Source: CAYNHF01 sp964397045 (GTDB lineage Bacteria; Actinomycetota; Acidimicrobiia; Spongiisociales; UBA5794). Taken from it: a stretch of 64,000 bases of DNA. The notes under the pieces were generated by a model that was given only the letters and a program-made list of their open reading frames with translations, was not told where the DNA came from and searched no databases. The stretch spans positions 1-64,000 of the forward strand of contig CAYNHF010000027.1 of assembly GCA_964397045.1 (NCBI GenBank), in the 5' to 3' direction. Made by a program: the position numbers and the translations under genes. Below are positions 18,834 to 28,028 of this stretch, piece by piece (within the stretch, counting starts at the first letter, position 1; each line of letters opens with the position of its first letter).

Positions 18834-21425
18834 ATGTCCAAAAAGCTCGTCATCGTGGAGAGCCCCGCCAAAGCCCGCACCATCGCGGGCTACCTCGGCG
18901 ACGACTACATCGTTGAGTCGTCCATCGGACATATTCGCGACCTGCCGCGTTCGGCGTCTGATGTTCCGGCCTCCATGAAGTCGGAGCCCTGGTCGCGGCT
19001 CGGCGTCGACGTCGACAACGATTTCAAGCCGCTCTACGTGGTGCCCGCAGACAAGAAGAAGCAGGTGACCAAGCTTCGCAGCCTCGCCAAGGAGTCAGAC
19101 GAGGTCTTCCTGGCGACTGATGAGGATCGGGAGGGTGAGTCCATTGCCTGGCACCTCCTCGAGGTGCTCAACACGAAGCTGCCCGTTCATCGCATGGTGT
19201 TTCACGAGATCACGCCCGCCGCGATTCGCGAAGCCGTCGCCCATCCACGCGATCTCGACCGTCGGCTGGTCGATGCTCAAGAGGCGCGGCGCATTCTCGA
19301 CCGCCTCTATGGGTACGAGGTGTCGCCCGTGTTGTGGCGGAAAGTCCGTCAGGGCCTGTCTGCCGGAAGGGTCCAATCGCCCGCGACCCGGATCATCGTG
19401 GATCGCGAGCGCGACCGGATTGCGTTTGTGGCCGCCGACTACTTTGCGGTTGCGGGCGTGTTCACCGCAGGGACCGAGCCGGAGACAGACTTCGTGGCGA
19501 CTTTGCTGACGGTCGATGGAACGAAGGTCGCCACCGGCAAGGATTTTGATGCGACCGGTGCGGTGCGCCCCGATCGACTTGTGCTGGATGAGGAGGCGGC
19601 CGCAACACTCGCGTCTGAGTTGCGTCCCGCCGAGTTCACGGTTCGCACGGTCGAGGCCAAGCCGTACACCCGTAAGCCGTATCCGCCGTTTCGCACGTCC
19701 ACCTTGCAGCAGGAGGCGGGCAGGAAGCTGCGTTTCGGAGCTCGACGCACGATGTCTGCGGCACAGCGTCTCTACGAAGGTGGCTTTATCACCTACATGC
19801 GTACCGACTCGATCACGCTGGCAGAGAGCGCGATTGCAGCCGCCCGGGACCTGGTGGCGGCGAGGTACGGGCCCGAGTACGTACCAGGCAAGCCTCGGGT
19901 GTACACCTCCAAAGTGAAGAACGCTCAGGAGGCGCATGAGGCGATCCGCCCGGCGGGCGACGTCTTCCCCACGCTCGAGACCGTCAACGCTGCCTTCGGC
20001 CGCAAGTCCGACGAAGCGCGGGTGTACGAGCTCATCTGGAAGCGCACCGTTGCCTCCCAGATGAAGGACGCCAAGGGAGAGAGTCTTCAGGTGAGGCTGG
20101 GCGCCTTGGCTGCAGGCTCGAAACGCGACTGTCGGTTTGCTGCATCCGGTAGAACGATTCTCTTTCCGGGGTTCCTGCGAGCATACGTCGAGGGCAGCGA
20201 CGACCCGGATGCGGCGCTCGATGACCAGGAGCGACCCTTGCCGCAGCTCGCCGAAGGCGATCCACTCGAGGTCGTTGAGATCAGCGCAGAAGGCAAAGCC
20301 ACCAAACCACCGGCTCGGTACACAGAGGCGTCACTGGTGAAGAAGCTCGAGGAACTCGGGATCGGGCGACCTTCCACGTATGCATCGATCATCTCGACCA
20401 TCCAGGATCGCGGCTACGTGTTCAAGAAGGGCACGGCACTCGTGCCCACCTACACCGCGTTCGCCACGGTCACCCTGCTCGAGCAGCACTTCGAGGACCT
20501 GGTCGACTACGCGTTCACCGCCAGGATGGAGGACGACCTCGACCGCATCGCCAATGGCGACGAACAGGCAATCCCGTGGCTCAACAGCTTCTACTTCGGG
20601 AACGGGCACCCGGGCCTCAAGAGCCTGGTGTCCACCAACCTGGAGGAGATCGATGCGCGTGAGATCAACTCGATCCTGATCGGAACCGCAGGAGAGATTC
20701 CCGTCGTTGCCCGCGTCGGCCGCTACGGCCCCTACCTTCAGCGCGGCGAGGACCGGGCTTCGATCCCCGAGGATCTTGCTCCAGATGAACTCTCGCTCGA
20801 GCGAGCGCTCGAGCTGTTGGACGCGCCGTCTGGGGACCGGGATCTCGGTGAGGATCCGGCCACCGGGCTGACGGTCATCGCCAGGAAGGGTCGTTTCGGG
20901 CCCTACGTGCAGCTCGGCCAGATTGAGGAAGGGTCGAAGACGAAGCCGAGGACGGCCTCGCTGTTTGCGTCGATGGATCTCGACACGATCACGCTCGAGC
21001 AGGCGCTTCGTTTGCTCACCCAGCCCCGCATCGTCGGCCAGCACCCCGAAGATGGCGTGGACATCACGGCGCAAAACGGCCGGTACGGGCCGTATCTGAA
21101 ATGGGGCAAAGAGACCCGCAGCCTCGAAGACGAAGAACAGATCTTTTCGATCACCCCGGACGATGCCGTCCGCAGACTCGCTGAACCGAAGCAGCGGGGG
21201 AGGCGGGCCGCCAAGCCGCCGCTGAAGGAACTCGGCGACGATCCGAGCTCCGGCAAGCCGCTGGTGGTCAAAGACGGCCGCTGGGGGCCCTATGTGACGG
21301 ACGGCGAGTTCAACGCCTCGCTCAAGACCGCGGACACGGTGGAGGACCTGACCCTGGAACGGGCGGCCGAACTCATTGCGGATCGCCGTGCCAAAGGGCC
21401 GGCCAAAAAGGTCAAAAAGGGTTGA
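18834..21425 (+). CDS. topA: DNA topoisomerase I
   Basis: 863 residues, type IA. TOPRIM domain at the start (LVIVESPAKARTIAGYLG; ATDEDREGE), then LYGYEVSPVLWRKVRQGLSA and the active-site Tyr321 in GFITYMRTDS. The C-terminal third has no zinc-finger Cys clusters; instead it carries four or five topoisomerase C-terminal repeats built on GRYGPYLQ, GRFGPYVQLG, GRYGPYLKWG and GRWGPYVTDG, and a basic Lys tail, as in actinobacterial TopA. ATG at 18834 begins MSKKLVIVESP, with GAAGGAG about a dozen bases upstream. Confidence 0.97.
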   Translation: MSKKLVIVESPAKARTIAGYLGDDYIVESSIGHIRDLPRSASDVPASMKSEPWSRLGVDVDNDFKPLYVVPADKKKQVTKLRSLAKESDEVFLATDEDREGESIAWHLLEVLNTKLPVHRMVFHEITPAAIREAVAHPRDLDRRLVDAQEARRILDRLYGYEVSPVLWRKVRQGLSAGRVQSPATRIIVDRERDRIAFVAADYFAVAGVFTAGTEPETDFVATLLTVDGTKVATGKDFDATGAVRPDRLVLDEEAAATLASELRPAEFTVRTVEAKPYTRKPYPPFRTSTLQQEAGRKLRFGARRTMSAAQRLYEGGFITYMRTDSITLAESAIAAARDLVAARYGPEYVPGKPRVYTSKVKNAQEAHEAIRPAGDVFPTLETVNAAFGRKSDEARVYELIWKRTVASQMKDAKGESLQVRLGALAAGSKRDCRFAASGRTILFPGFLRAYVEGSDDPDAALDDQERPLPQLAEGDPLEVVEISAEGKATKPPARYTEASLVKKLEELGIGRPSTYASIISTIQDRGYVFKKGTALVPTYTAFATVTLLEQHFEDLVDYAFTARMEDDLDRIANGDEQAIPWLNSFYFGNGHPGLKSLVSTNLEEIDAREINSILIGTAGEIPVVARVGRYGPYLQRGEDRASIPEDLAPDELSLERALELLDAPSGDRDLGEDPATGLTVIARKGRFGPYVQLGQIEEGSKTKPRTASLFASMDLDTITLEQALRLLTQPRIVGQHPEDGVDITAQNGRYGPYLKWGKETRSLEDEEQIFSITPDDAVRRLAEPKQRGRRAAKPPLKELGDDPSSGKPLVVKDGRWGPYVTDGEFNASLKTADTVEDLTLERAAELIADRRAKGPAKKVKKG

Positions 21426-21466
21426 GCTGGGGTGCCGCCGCGAGGTGGTGCATCTAGATTCCGGTC

Positions 21467-22876
21467 ATGACGTCGACCGACCGACCGCGTTCCGCGGCGT
21501 CCCTCATCACTTCCGGACCATTCGCCCGGTTCTGGTGGGCAGCCGCCATCGGCAGCACAGGCGACTGGGTGACGCTGTTTGCGACGATCGCGGTAGCAGA
21601 CCGGATCGCCGGTAGCGCAGGCATCCTGGTGGCGATGATCGCCAGGGTGCTTCCCGGCCTGGTGTTCGCTCCCTTCGTCGGTGTGGTCACCGATCGAGTA
21701 GACCGTCGCAAGCTGATCGTGATCGCAGACGTTGGCAGGGCGGCGCTCGTCCCGCTCCTGGCGTTTGCCACCGAACTGCCCGCACTGGTCCTGGTCACCA
21801 TCGGGCTCGAGGCGTTGTCCCTGCTCGGGCAGAGTCCGCGCGCAGCCGCCGTTCCTCGCCTCGTACCGCCACAGAACATCGTCACTGCCAACAGCCTGTT
21901 GCTCGCAGCCGCGTACGGCACGATTCCGCTCGGCGCCGCGTTCAACTGGGTGCTCGCGCTGTTGCCACCGCTGACGCTCGGTGGGTTGATACCTGCCCAG
22001 AACCAGGACTTCGCCCTGGCGTTTCTCGTCAACTCGATCACGTTCCTGATCTCAGCCGGGCTGATCGCCACCCTGCCCGCCATCAGGACCTCGAAGGCGG
22101 AGCGTCAGGCAGACGAGGCCAGCACGCATTCTGGGTGGAGACAGACCTTCAGCGACCTCGCTGAGGGGGGACGCTTCCTCTGGGAGGAAGCTCGGGTCCG
22201 CCGCATCATCGTGGCGATGACCACCGCACTGGCCGGGGGTGGGTTGGTGATCGTGCTCGGCAAGTCCTTTGTCGAGGATGTGCTCGACGCCGACGTCAGT
22301 GGGTTCTTCGCAATCGTTACCGCGCTCGCGGTCGGGGCTGTGGTCGGGATTGCCGTCGTTTCGGTCTACTCCGACCGGCTGGTCCATCGCGACGTGGTGT
22401 TCGGCGTGGCGACGGTCGCGGCAGGGCTGGGACTGTCTGCGTCCGCAATGACAGATACGGTGTTCGGAGCGTCCGCCTGGATGGTTGTGATGGGGTTTGG
22501 CGCCGGAGCTGCGTATGTCATGGGTTTGAGCTACCTTCACGAGATCGTCTCGGATGATCTCCGCGGCCGGGTGTTCTCCACCCTGTTCGCCCTGATGCGG
22601 GTGGGACTGTTCGTGTCCATGGCGATCGCGGTACCGCTGGAAGGGCTTTTCGCTCGCACCGGAGGCGGAGTCCTGTTCGACGACGAGATACGGTCGGTGC
22701 TCTTTTTCGGAGGAGTGGTGATCATGGCGGTGGGGGGCGCGGTGGTCTGGGTGTTGCGCGGTGTGCTGGTGCAGCCGAGGGTCGGCGAGGAGGCTAGGAA
22801 GTTGATGGAACAGATGGACCGGGCCCTGAAGTTTCGGCGATCGCCCCGGGATGAAGATGGCGGAGACGAATCGTGA
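21467..22876 (+). CDS. MFS transporter of the MFS-tmk pair
   Basis: 469 residues with 12 predicted helices. Features: FARFWWAAAIGSTGDWVTLF at the start, the motif-A-like GVVTDRVDRRKLIVIADVGR, and LSYLHEIVSDDLRGRVFSTL, which is typical of the DHA3/macrolide-efflux-like branch. In many actinobacteria this protein is fused to thymidylate kinase; here it is separate but overlaps tmk by four bases (GTGA at 22873), so the pair is translationally coupled. Substrate unknown. Confidence 0.85.
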   Translation: MTSTDRPRSAASLITSGPFARFWWAAAIGSTGDWVTLFATIAVADRIAGSAGILVAMIARVLPGLVFAPFVGVVTDRVDRRKLIVIADVGRAALVPLLAFATELPALVLVTIGLEALSLLGQSPRAAAVPRLVPPQNIVTANSLLLAAAYGTIPLGAAFNWVLALLPPLTLGGLIPAQNQDFALAFLVNSITFLISAGLIATLPAIRTSKAERQADEASTHSGWRQTFSDLAEGGRFLWEEARVRRIIVAMTTALAGGGLVIVLGKSFVEDVLDADVSGFFAIVTALAVGAVVGIAVVSVYSDRLVHRDVVFGVATVAAGLGLSASAMTDTVFGASAWMVVMGFGAGAAYVMGLSYLHEIVSDDLRGRVFSTLFALMRVGLFVSMAIAVPLEGLFARTGGGVLFDDEIRSVLFFGGVVIMAVGGAVVWVLRGVLVQPRVGEEARKLMEQMDRALKFRRSPRDEDGGDES

Positions 22877-23478
22877 GCGGCAGATACGTCGCGCTCGAAG
22901 GGGTCGAAGGGGCAGGCAAGTCGACCGTCGCGGACCGGTTGGCGGAGATGCTGCAGGCAGGAGGTACCAAGGTGTGCCGGGTCCGCGAACCAGGTGGTAC
23001 CGCGACGGGTGAGTTGATACGAGGAGTGCTGCTGGAGCCGGGCGGTGATCTGGCCCCTTGGACCGAAGCGCTGCTCTTCGCGGCGGGGAGGGCACAACTG
23101 ATCCGCGATGTGGTGCGACCTGCCCTCGATAGCGACGAAACAGTGATCAGCGACAGGTCGGTGTTTTCGTCCCTTGCGTACCAGGGAGGAGGCCGCGGCC
23201 TCGGCGTCGAGCAGGTGCGGGAGTTGAATCGTCCCGGTCTGGAAGGGACCTGGCCCGATCTTGTCGTGCTGTTGCGGATCGACGCAAAGGCAGGACTGGT
23301 CCGCCAGGCGGTGGCAGACCGCATCGGCGGTGAAGGAGTGGCGTTCCAGAGAAGGGTGGCTGCCACTTTTGACGATCTCGCCGCGAAGGAGCCGGATCGC
23401 TTCTGTGTGGTCGATGCTTCGGCACGTATCGATGAAGTCGTCGCTGCCGTCGCCGCGGAGGTGGCTCGCCGGTGGTAG
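22873..23478 (+). CDS. tmk: Thymidylate kinase
   Basis: 201 residues. P-loop GVEGAGKST (about 9-17), REPGGT (DR/E-P motif), DRSVFSSLAYQG with the DRY-like motif, and a short LID region. It phosphorylates dTMP to dTDP with ATP. GTG at 22873 overlaps the MFS stop; its own stop overlaps the holB start. Slightly shorter than typical Tmk (about 205-215). Confidence 0.95.
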   Translation: MSGRYVALEGVEGAGKSTVADRLAEMLQAGGTKVCRVREPGGTATGELIRGVLLEPGGDLAPWTEALLFAAGRAQLIRDVVRPALDSDETVISDRSVFSSLAYQGGGRGLGVEQVRELNRPGLEGTWPDLVVLLRIDAKAGLVRQAVADRIGGEGVAFQRRVAATFDDLAAKEPDRFCVVDASARIDEVVAAVAAEVARRW

Positions 23479-24536
23479 CTGGATTCGGCGACATCATCGG
23501 CCACCGCCCGCTCGTCGATTTGCTCGAGTCCGAACTGGCACAGCCGACTCATGCCTACTTGTTCGTAGGGCCGGCGGGAACCGGGAAGGGGACGATGGCA
23601 CTTCGGTTTGCGGCCGCGCTGCTCTGCATAGACGACGAAGACTGCACCCGGCGGGTGCTGCTGCGCCGCCACCCCGATGTGGTGGCGGTGGAGCCCGAGG
23701 GACGCGCTTCCATCACCGTCGACCAGGCTCGTCAGGCTGTAGCGCTGGCGAGCCTCGCTCCGTTCGAGGGAAGCCGGAAGATCTTCCTCCTCGAGGAGGG
23801 TGGCCTGCTGAACGATGAGGCAGCCAACGCTCTGCTCAAGACGCTCGAAGAACCGTCGGCATCGACCATCTTTATCATCGTTGCGGAGTCGGAAGACGAT
23901 CTTCCAGACACCATCAACAGCCGGTGCCGCACGGTGGTCTTCGGCAGGGTCACCGAGAAAGACATCGTTGCCGGACTTGTAGCCCGCGGGGTAGCTGCGG
24001 CCCAGGCGGAGCAGGCAGCACGGATCTCGGGGGGGAGGCCGGGTCTGGCGGTAGCGTTGGCTACCAATGATCAGGTCGCCGGCTATCGACATATTTGGTT
24101 GAGCATCCCGAGTCGCCTGTCCGAGCACCCTGGTGACGCCTACCTGTTGGCGGACGAGGTCACGAACGCGGCCGAACCGCTGCTGGCTGCGCTCAAGGAA
24201 CGTCAGGACCAATCCGTGGGAACGCTCGCTGCCGAGGGAATCACCGATCGTACCTTGCGGGAACGTCATGAGCGTCAGCTGAAGCGGGCAACGGCTGCGC
24301 TGTACGTGTCTGGCCTCGAGATCCTCGCCGGGTTCTACAGGGACGCGGCTGCCGCACAGTTCGGGGCGAAGGTGCGCAATCCCGACATCCAGGGCACGGC
24401 GCTCACCCGGATCTCGCCGGGAAGGGCCGTGGCAAATGCCGAGCGGGTGCTCGACGCGATCGACGCGATACGCGCCAACCAACGACCCCAGTTGGCATTC
24501 GCAGCTCTCTTTTCGGATCTCGGCAATGAGCGCTGA
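23472..24536 (+). CDS. holB: DNA polymerase III delta-prime subunit
   Basis: 354 residues, AAA+ clamp-loader fold. DIIGHRPLVDLLESEL, then the P-loop GPAGTGKGTMALRFAAALLC (about 34-53), NDEAANALLKTLEEPSASTI, and the arginine-finger-like SRC motif in INSRCRTVVF. It is part of the complex that loads the beta clamp. The zinc module that normally has four Cys is reduced to two (CIDDEDC) with a shortened loop. GTG at 23472 overlaps tmk. The tmk-holB pairing is widespread in bacteria. Confidence 0.92.
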   Translation: MVAGFGDIIGHRPLVDLLESELAQPTHAYLFVGPAGTGKGTMALRFAAALLCIDDEDCTRRVLLRRHPDVVAVEPEGRASITVDQARQAVALASLAPFEGSRKIFLLEEGGLLNDEAANALLKTLEEPSASTIFIIVAESEDDLPDTINSRCRTVVFGRVTEKDIVAGLVARGVAAAQAEQAARISGGRPGLAVALATNDQVAGYRHIWLSIPSRLSEHPGDAYLLADEVTNAAEPLLAALKERQDQSVGTLAAEGITDRTLRERHERQLKRATAALYVSGLEILAGFYRDAAAAQFGAKVRNPDIQGTALTRISPGRAVANAERVLDAIDAIRANQRPQLAFAALFSDLGNER

Positions 24537-25176
24537 TCACACGCCTGGGCGCGGTGTGTCGCTGGCGGTGGGAACCGGACGTGCACTCATGCGAGTGGTG
24601 GGCCGCTGGTACGACCTCGAGGTGTCGGGAGGCGAATACATCCCGCGCCGGGGCCCCGTGGTGCTTGCGGTCAACCACTTTTCACACCTCGACGTGATCG
24701 TCGCGACCCATCTCGCCGGGAGGAACGTTCGGTACCTTGCGGTTGACGAGCTCTTCGGGGAGAGCCGATTCTTCGATCGTCTGGTCGGCTACTTCGGTGC
24801 GATCCCGATGTCGAGGAAGCGGCCCCCGCTGGGTGCGCTACGGGCAGCACTCGAAATTCTGAGCGAGGGCGGAGCGGTGGGGCTATTCCCGGAGGGCAGG
24901 CGGGTCGCCCATTGGGGCGAGTCGGTAGCGAAGGAGGGAGCGGCGTGGCTCGCGCTTCGAGCCGGAGTGCCGTTGGTGCCGGTCTCGATCATCGGCACCG
25001 AGGAAACGTTGAGCGTCCGGGAACGAGCCATGCGTCGCGCCTCGATCCGTGCGTGGGCCGACCCCCCGCTCTACCCGGAAGACTTCCGCGAAGACTCCAA
25101 CCCGCGGCTGGCCATGACTCAGGCGTGGCAAGCTGCCGTGGACCACCGCGTCGCGCACTGGTCCTTGCCCCACTAG
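24526..25176 (+). CDS. 1-acyl-glycerol-3-phosphate acyltransferase-like protein
   Basis: 216 residues of the PlsC family: the HX4D catalytic motif NHFSHLD at about 46-52, a middle GAIPMSRKRPP, and LFPEGRRV (the FPEG motif that binds the phosphate). Members acylate lysophosphatidic acid at the membrane surface during phospholipid synthesis. ATG at 24526 overlaps the holB stop by 11 bases; the frame is open further upstream but lacks conserved residues. Substrate chain not predictable. Confidence 0.88.
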   Translation: MSADHTPGRGVSLAVGTGRALMRVVGRWYDLEVSGGEYIPRRGPVVLAVNHFSHLDVIVATHLAGRNVRYLAVDELFGESRFFDRLVGYFGAIPMSRKRPPLGALRAALEILSEGGAVGLFPEGRRVAHWGESVAKEGAAWLALRAGVPLVPVSIIGTEETLSVRERAMRRASIRAWADPPLYPEDFREDSNPRLAMTQAWQAAVDHRVAHWSLPH

Positions 25177-25253
25177 GCGTGCACCCTTCTTGTTCTTGCG
25201 TCGCTCGGCGGGACATACACCGGCGTGGGAGGCAAGAACGGGCCGGCGTGTCG

Positions 25254-26711
25254 CTACCAGTCGGCGCCGATGTACTTTGTTTCGAGGAACGCCATCATGC
25301 CCTCCTTGGCGCCTTCCCGGCCGAGACCGGACTGCTTGACGCCGCCGAAAGGTGCTGCCGGATCGGACACCAGGCCCCGGTTGACCGCCACCATCCCGGC
25401 ATCGAGCGCCTCGGCAACCGACATGGCGGTGGTCAGGTCCCCCGCATACACATACGAGATCAGGCCGTATTCGGTGTCGTTCGCCAGGCAGATGGCATCG
25501 TCGAGATCTTCGAAGAGGACGATTGGTGCCACCGGGCCGAAGATTTCTTCCTTGAGAATGGGAGCGGCCGGATCGACATTCGTGAGCACGGTCGGTTCGT
25601 AGAAGAACCCGCGCCCTTCGGGTTCGCTTCCTCCAGTGAGCACTCTGGCGTTCCAGTCGGCGGCTCCCTCGACGAGCCCTGACACCTTCAGTTGGGTCGA
25701 CCGATTGATCAGCGGCCCAACGTCCGAAGCTTCATCGAGACCCGGCCCGAGCTGGAGTGCTCCCATGGCATCCGACAGCATGCTCGAGAACTCGTCAGCC
25801 ACCGCGGCGTGCACGTAGAAGCGATTGGCCGCGGTGCACGCCTCACCGGCGTTGCGCATCTTGGCCAGCATGGCGCCGGTGACGGCATCTTCCAGGTCGG
25901 CGTCGGGCAGCACCAGGAAAGGAGCATTGCCACCCAACTCCATCGAGGTATTGACCACCCGTTTGGATGCTTCCGCGAGCAGGATGCGTCCGACTTCGGT
26001 GGAGCCCGTGAATGAGAGCTTCCTGACCCTGGGATCGGCCATCACTGCGCTGACGACTGCGGAGGAACGGTCTGCAGCGATCACGTTGACGACTCCCGGC
26101 GGCACGCCGGCGCGCTCCATGATGTCGGCAAGTGCCAGCGCGATGAGCGGCGTGTCGCTGGCAGGCTTGAGGATGACCGTACAGCCCGCAGCCAGCGCCG
26201 GGCCGATCTTGCGGGTACCCATGGACAACGGGAAGTTCCACGGTGTCACCAGCATGGAGACACCGACGGGCTGATGGATCACGACGATGTTCTTGTCGCC
26301 GCCTGGCGCTCGGTAGACATCTCCGACATTGCGCACGGCTTCTTCTGAGAACCACCGGAAGAATTCGGCCCCGTAGCCCACCTCACCGCGGGAGTCGGCG
26401 AGCGTCTTGCCGTTTTCCTGGGTGATGAGCTGGGCAAGGTCTTCGCCCTCTTCGGTAATGAGGTCGAACGCGCGGCGCAACACGTTGCTTCGCTCGCGTG
26501 GTGCAGTGGCGGCCCAGCCGGCTGCGGCTTCGTGCGCCGCAGCCACTGCCTCTGCGGCGTCGGCGACGGAAGCGCTCGCAACCGGAGCGATCACCTCTTC
26601 GGTCGCAGGATCGACCACCTCGATGATGCGGCCATCCGATGCCGGTCGCCACTCGCCCCCAATGAACAATCCCGTCTTCTCTTCCTTCACCAGTCTGTCG
26701 AGCAAACTCAT
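25254..26711 (-). CDS. NAD(P)-dependent aldehyde dehydrogenase (GabD-like), candidate sulfolactaldehyde dehydrogenase
   Basis: 485 residues. ALDH catalytic set is complete: Asn159 in TPWNFPLS, Lys182 in LKPASDTP, FTGSTEVGR, Glu258 in MELGGNAP, and Cys292 in NAGEACTAANR. Overall closest to succinate-semialdehyde dehydrogenases. It is the last gene of a minus-strand series encoding isomerase, kinase and aldolase, where it would oxidise the three-carbon aldehyde released by the aldolase. If the sugar is sulfoquinovose, that aldehyde is 3-sulfolactaldehyde and GabD-like enzymes are known in that role. Substrate is inference from context; ALDH activity is not. Confidence 0.88.
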   Translation of the reverse strand: MSLLDRLVKEEKTGLFIGGEWRPASDGRIIEVVDPATEEVIAPVASASVADAAEAVAAAHEAAAGWAATAPRERSNVLRRAFDLITEEGEDLAQLITQENGKTLADSRGEVGYGAEFFRWFSEEAVRNVGDVYRAPGGDKNIVVIHQPVGVSMLVTPWNFPLSMGTRKIGPALAAGCTVILKPASDTPLIALALADIMERAGVPPGVVNVIAADRSSAVVSAVMADPRVRKLSFTGSTEVGRILLAEASKRVVNTSMELGGNAPFLVLPDADLEDAVTGAMLAKMRNAGEACTAANRFYVHAAVADEFSSMLSDAMGALQLGPGLDEASDVGPLINRSTQLKVSGLVEGAADWNARVLTGGSEPEGRGFFYEPTVLTNVDPAAPILKEEIFGPVAPIVLFEDLDDAICLANDTEYGLISYVYAGDLTTAMSVAEALDAGMVAVNRGLVSDPAAPFGGVKQSGLGREGAKEGMMAFLETKYIGADW

Positions 26712-26851
26712 CGCGTCCTCCGAACCCAGGTCAGTGAGGCGATGGTACCCGTAGGAGTGAGCGGGCCAATCGAGGCAGACGGCGAGCGTCAGGGCCGCGG
26801 TCGTTCCTTCGAGCCGGGAGCGACAAAGCCTCGAACTGGTAGTCGCGACGC

Positions 26852-27919
26852 CTAGAGGAGGTCGCTCAACTCCACCACTTGCCCGGTGTCGATCGAGCGA
26901 TGGGCCGCAACGCCGATGGCGACTGCGCGGAGGCCGTCGGTGAGCGTCACCTGTGGGACGCCTCCATCTCGAATCGCCTCGATGAACTCGAGGTCCTGGA
27001 GGTAAGACGACCCGGCGTGCGAACCCGCGATGCGAACCCTGTCGTCAACAACGACTTCTTCAGTCACAGTGCCCGTCGCCCGGTCGCCGACCCGGAGGAT
27101 CGAGTCCGGGATGATGTGGACTTCGATCTTTCCTGTGCTGCCTGTGACCGCGATCTCCTGCTCGTTCTTCGAGCCTTCAGCGAACATGCAGAGGTCGAGC
27201 ATCGCCCGGACCCCGTTGGCGTACTCGACGGTGACAAAGGCGTTGTCGATGATGTCGCAGGTGCCCTGTTCGTACACCTCGCCGATGTGGTTGACGGCCT
27301 GGCTTCCGGTGGCGAAGACGCGCACCGGGTCGGAATCGGCAACGACATTCATCAGGTCGAAGAAGTGGCAGCACTTTTCGACGAGAGTGCCGCCGGTATT
27401 GGCGCGGAACCTGTTCCAGTCCCCGACCTTGCTGAGGAACGGATACCGGTGTTCGCGGATGGCGATCATCCGGACTTCGCCGACTGCGCCCGCCCTGGTG
27501 CGTCGAATCATTTCGGCAGTCGGAGGCATGTATCGGTACTCGAGGCCCATCCACGCGAGGCCGGGGTGACGTTCGGCTGCGGCCACCACTCTCCGGCAAT
27601 CCTCGATGGTGGTGCAGAGGGGCTTTTCTGACAGAACGTGGAGGTCGGTGTCCAGGGCATCGAGGAGCACATCGACGTGGGTGTGGTTCGGGGTTGCGAC
27701 GACAACGGCATCGCATACATCGGCACTCAGCAGGTCGCGGTGATCGGTGAACACCCCGCCGGTCGTGAGGCCAGCAGCCTTCATCGCGGTCTCGCGAGAG
27801 CCGGGGTCGGGGTCGGCGACGGCAGTGATCTCAGCGCCCTCGATCGCCATGACATTGCCGATGTGCTCCCTGCCCATCATGCCGCCGCCGATGATCCCGA
27901 TACGAAGCGGCTCGGTCAT
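26852..27919 (-). CDS. Gfo/Idh/MocA family NAD-binding protein, candidate NAD-dependent glycosidase
   Basis: 355 residues: Rossmann domain with GIIGGGMMGREH (8-19), VATPNHTH and the EKP motif (Glu98-Pro100), then the alpha/beta domain. In place of the usual GGxLxDxGxH the sequence is GGTLVEKCCHFFDLM (176-190), with His185 kept; EHRYPF (156-161) and DWNRF (167-171) line the likely pocket. Classical reading: a sugar or inositol dehydrogenase. In this context it could be an NAD-dependent sulfoquinovosidase of the type described from sulfoglycolytic clusters that lack a GH31 enzyme, as this one does. No inositol-pathway partners (iolD, iolE) are present nearby. Confidence 0.8.
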   Translation of the reverse strand: MTEPLRIGIIGGGMMGREHIGNVMAIEGAEITAVADPDPGSRETAMKAAGLTTGGVFTDHRDLLSADVCDAVVVATPNHTHVDVLLDALDTDLHVLSEKPLCTTIEDCRRVVAAAERHPGLAWMGLEYRYMPPTAEMIRRTRAGAVGEVRMIAIREHRYPFLSKVGDWNRFRANTGGTLVEKCCHFFDLMNVVADSDPVRVFATGSQAVNHIGEVYEQGTCDIIDNAFVTVEYANGVRAMLDLCMFAEGSKNEQEIAVTGSTGKIEVHIIPDSILRVGDRATGTVTEEVVVDDRVRIAGSHAGSSYLQDLEFIEAIRDGGVPQVTLTDGLRAVAIGVAAHRSIDTGQVVELSDLL

Positions 27920-28028
27920 CGCGTGCCCCCGATCAGGCTCATCGTTCGAGAAGAATGTGTGGCGTGATGACGGTGCACCGGCTGCTCCTTCGATCTGTCG
28001 CGCGGATGGTAACTGGAGCTCGCATCGC

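Noticed and set aside
25192..25239. 8-bp inverted repeat GTTCTTGC/GCAAGAAC between the acyltransferase and aldehyde dehydrogenase genes
   Set aside because: The 32-base loop is too long for a convincing terminator and there is no T run.
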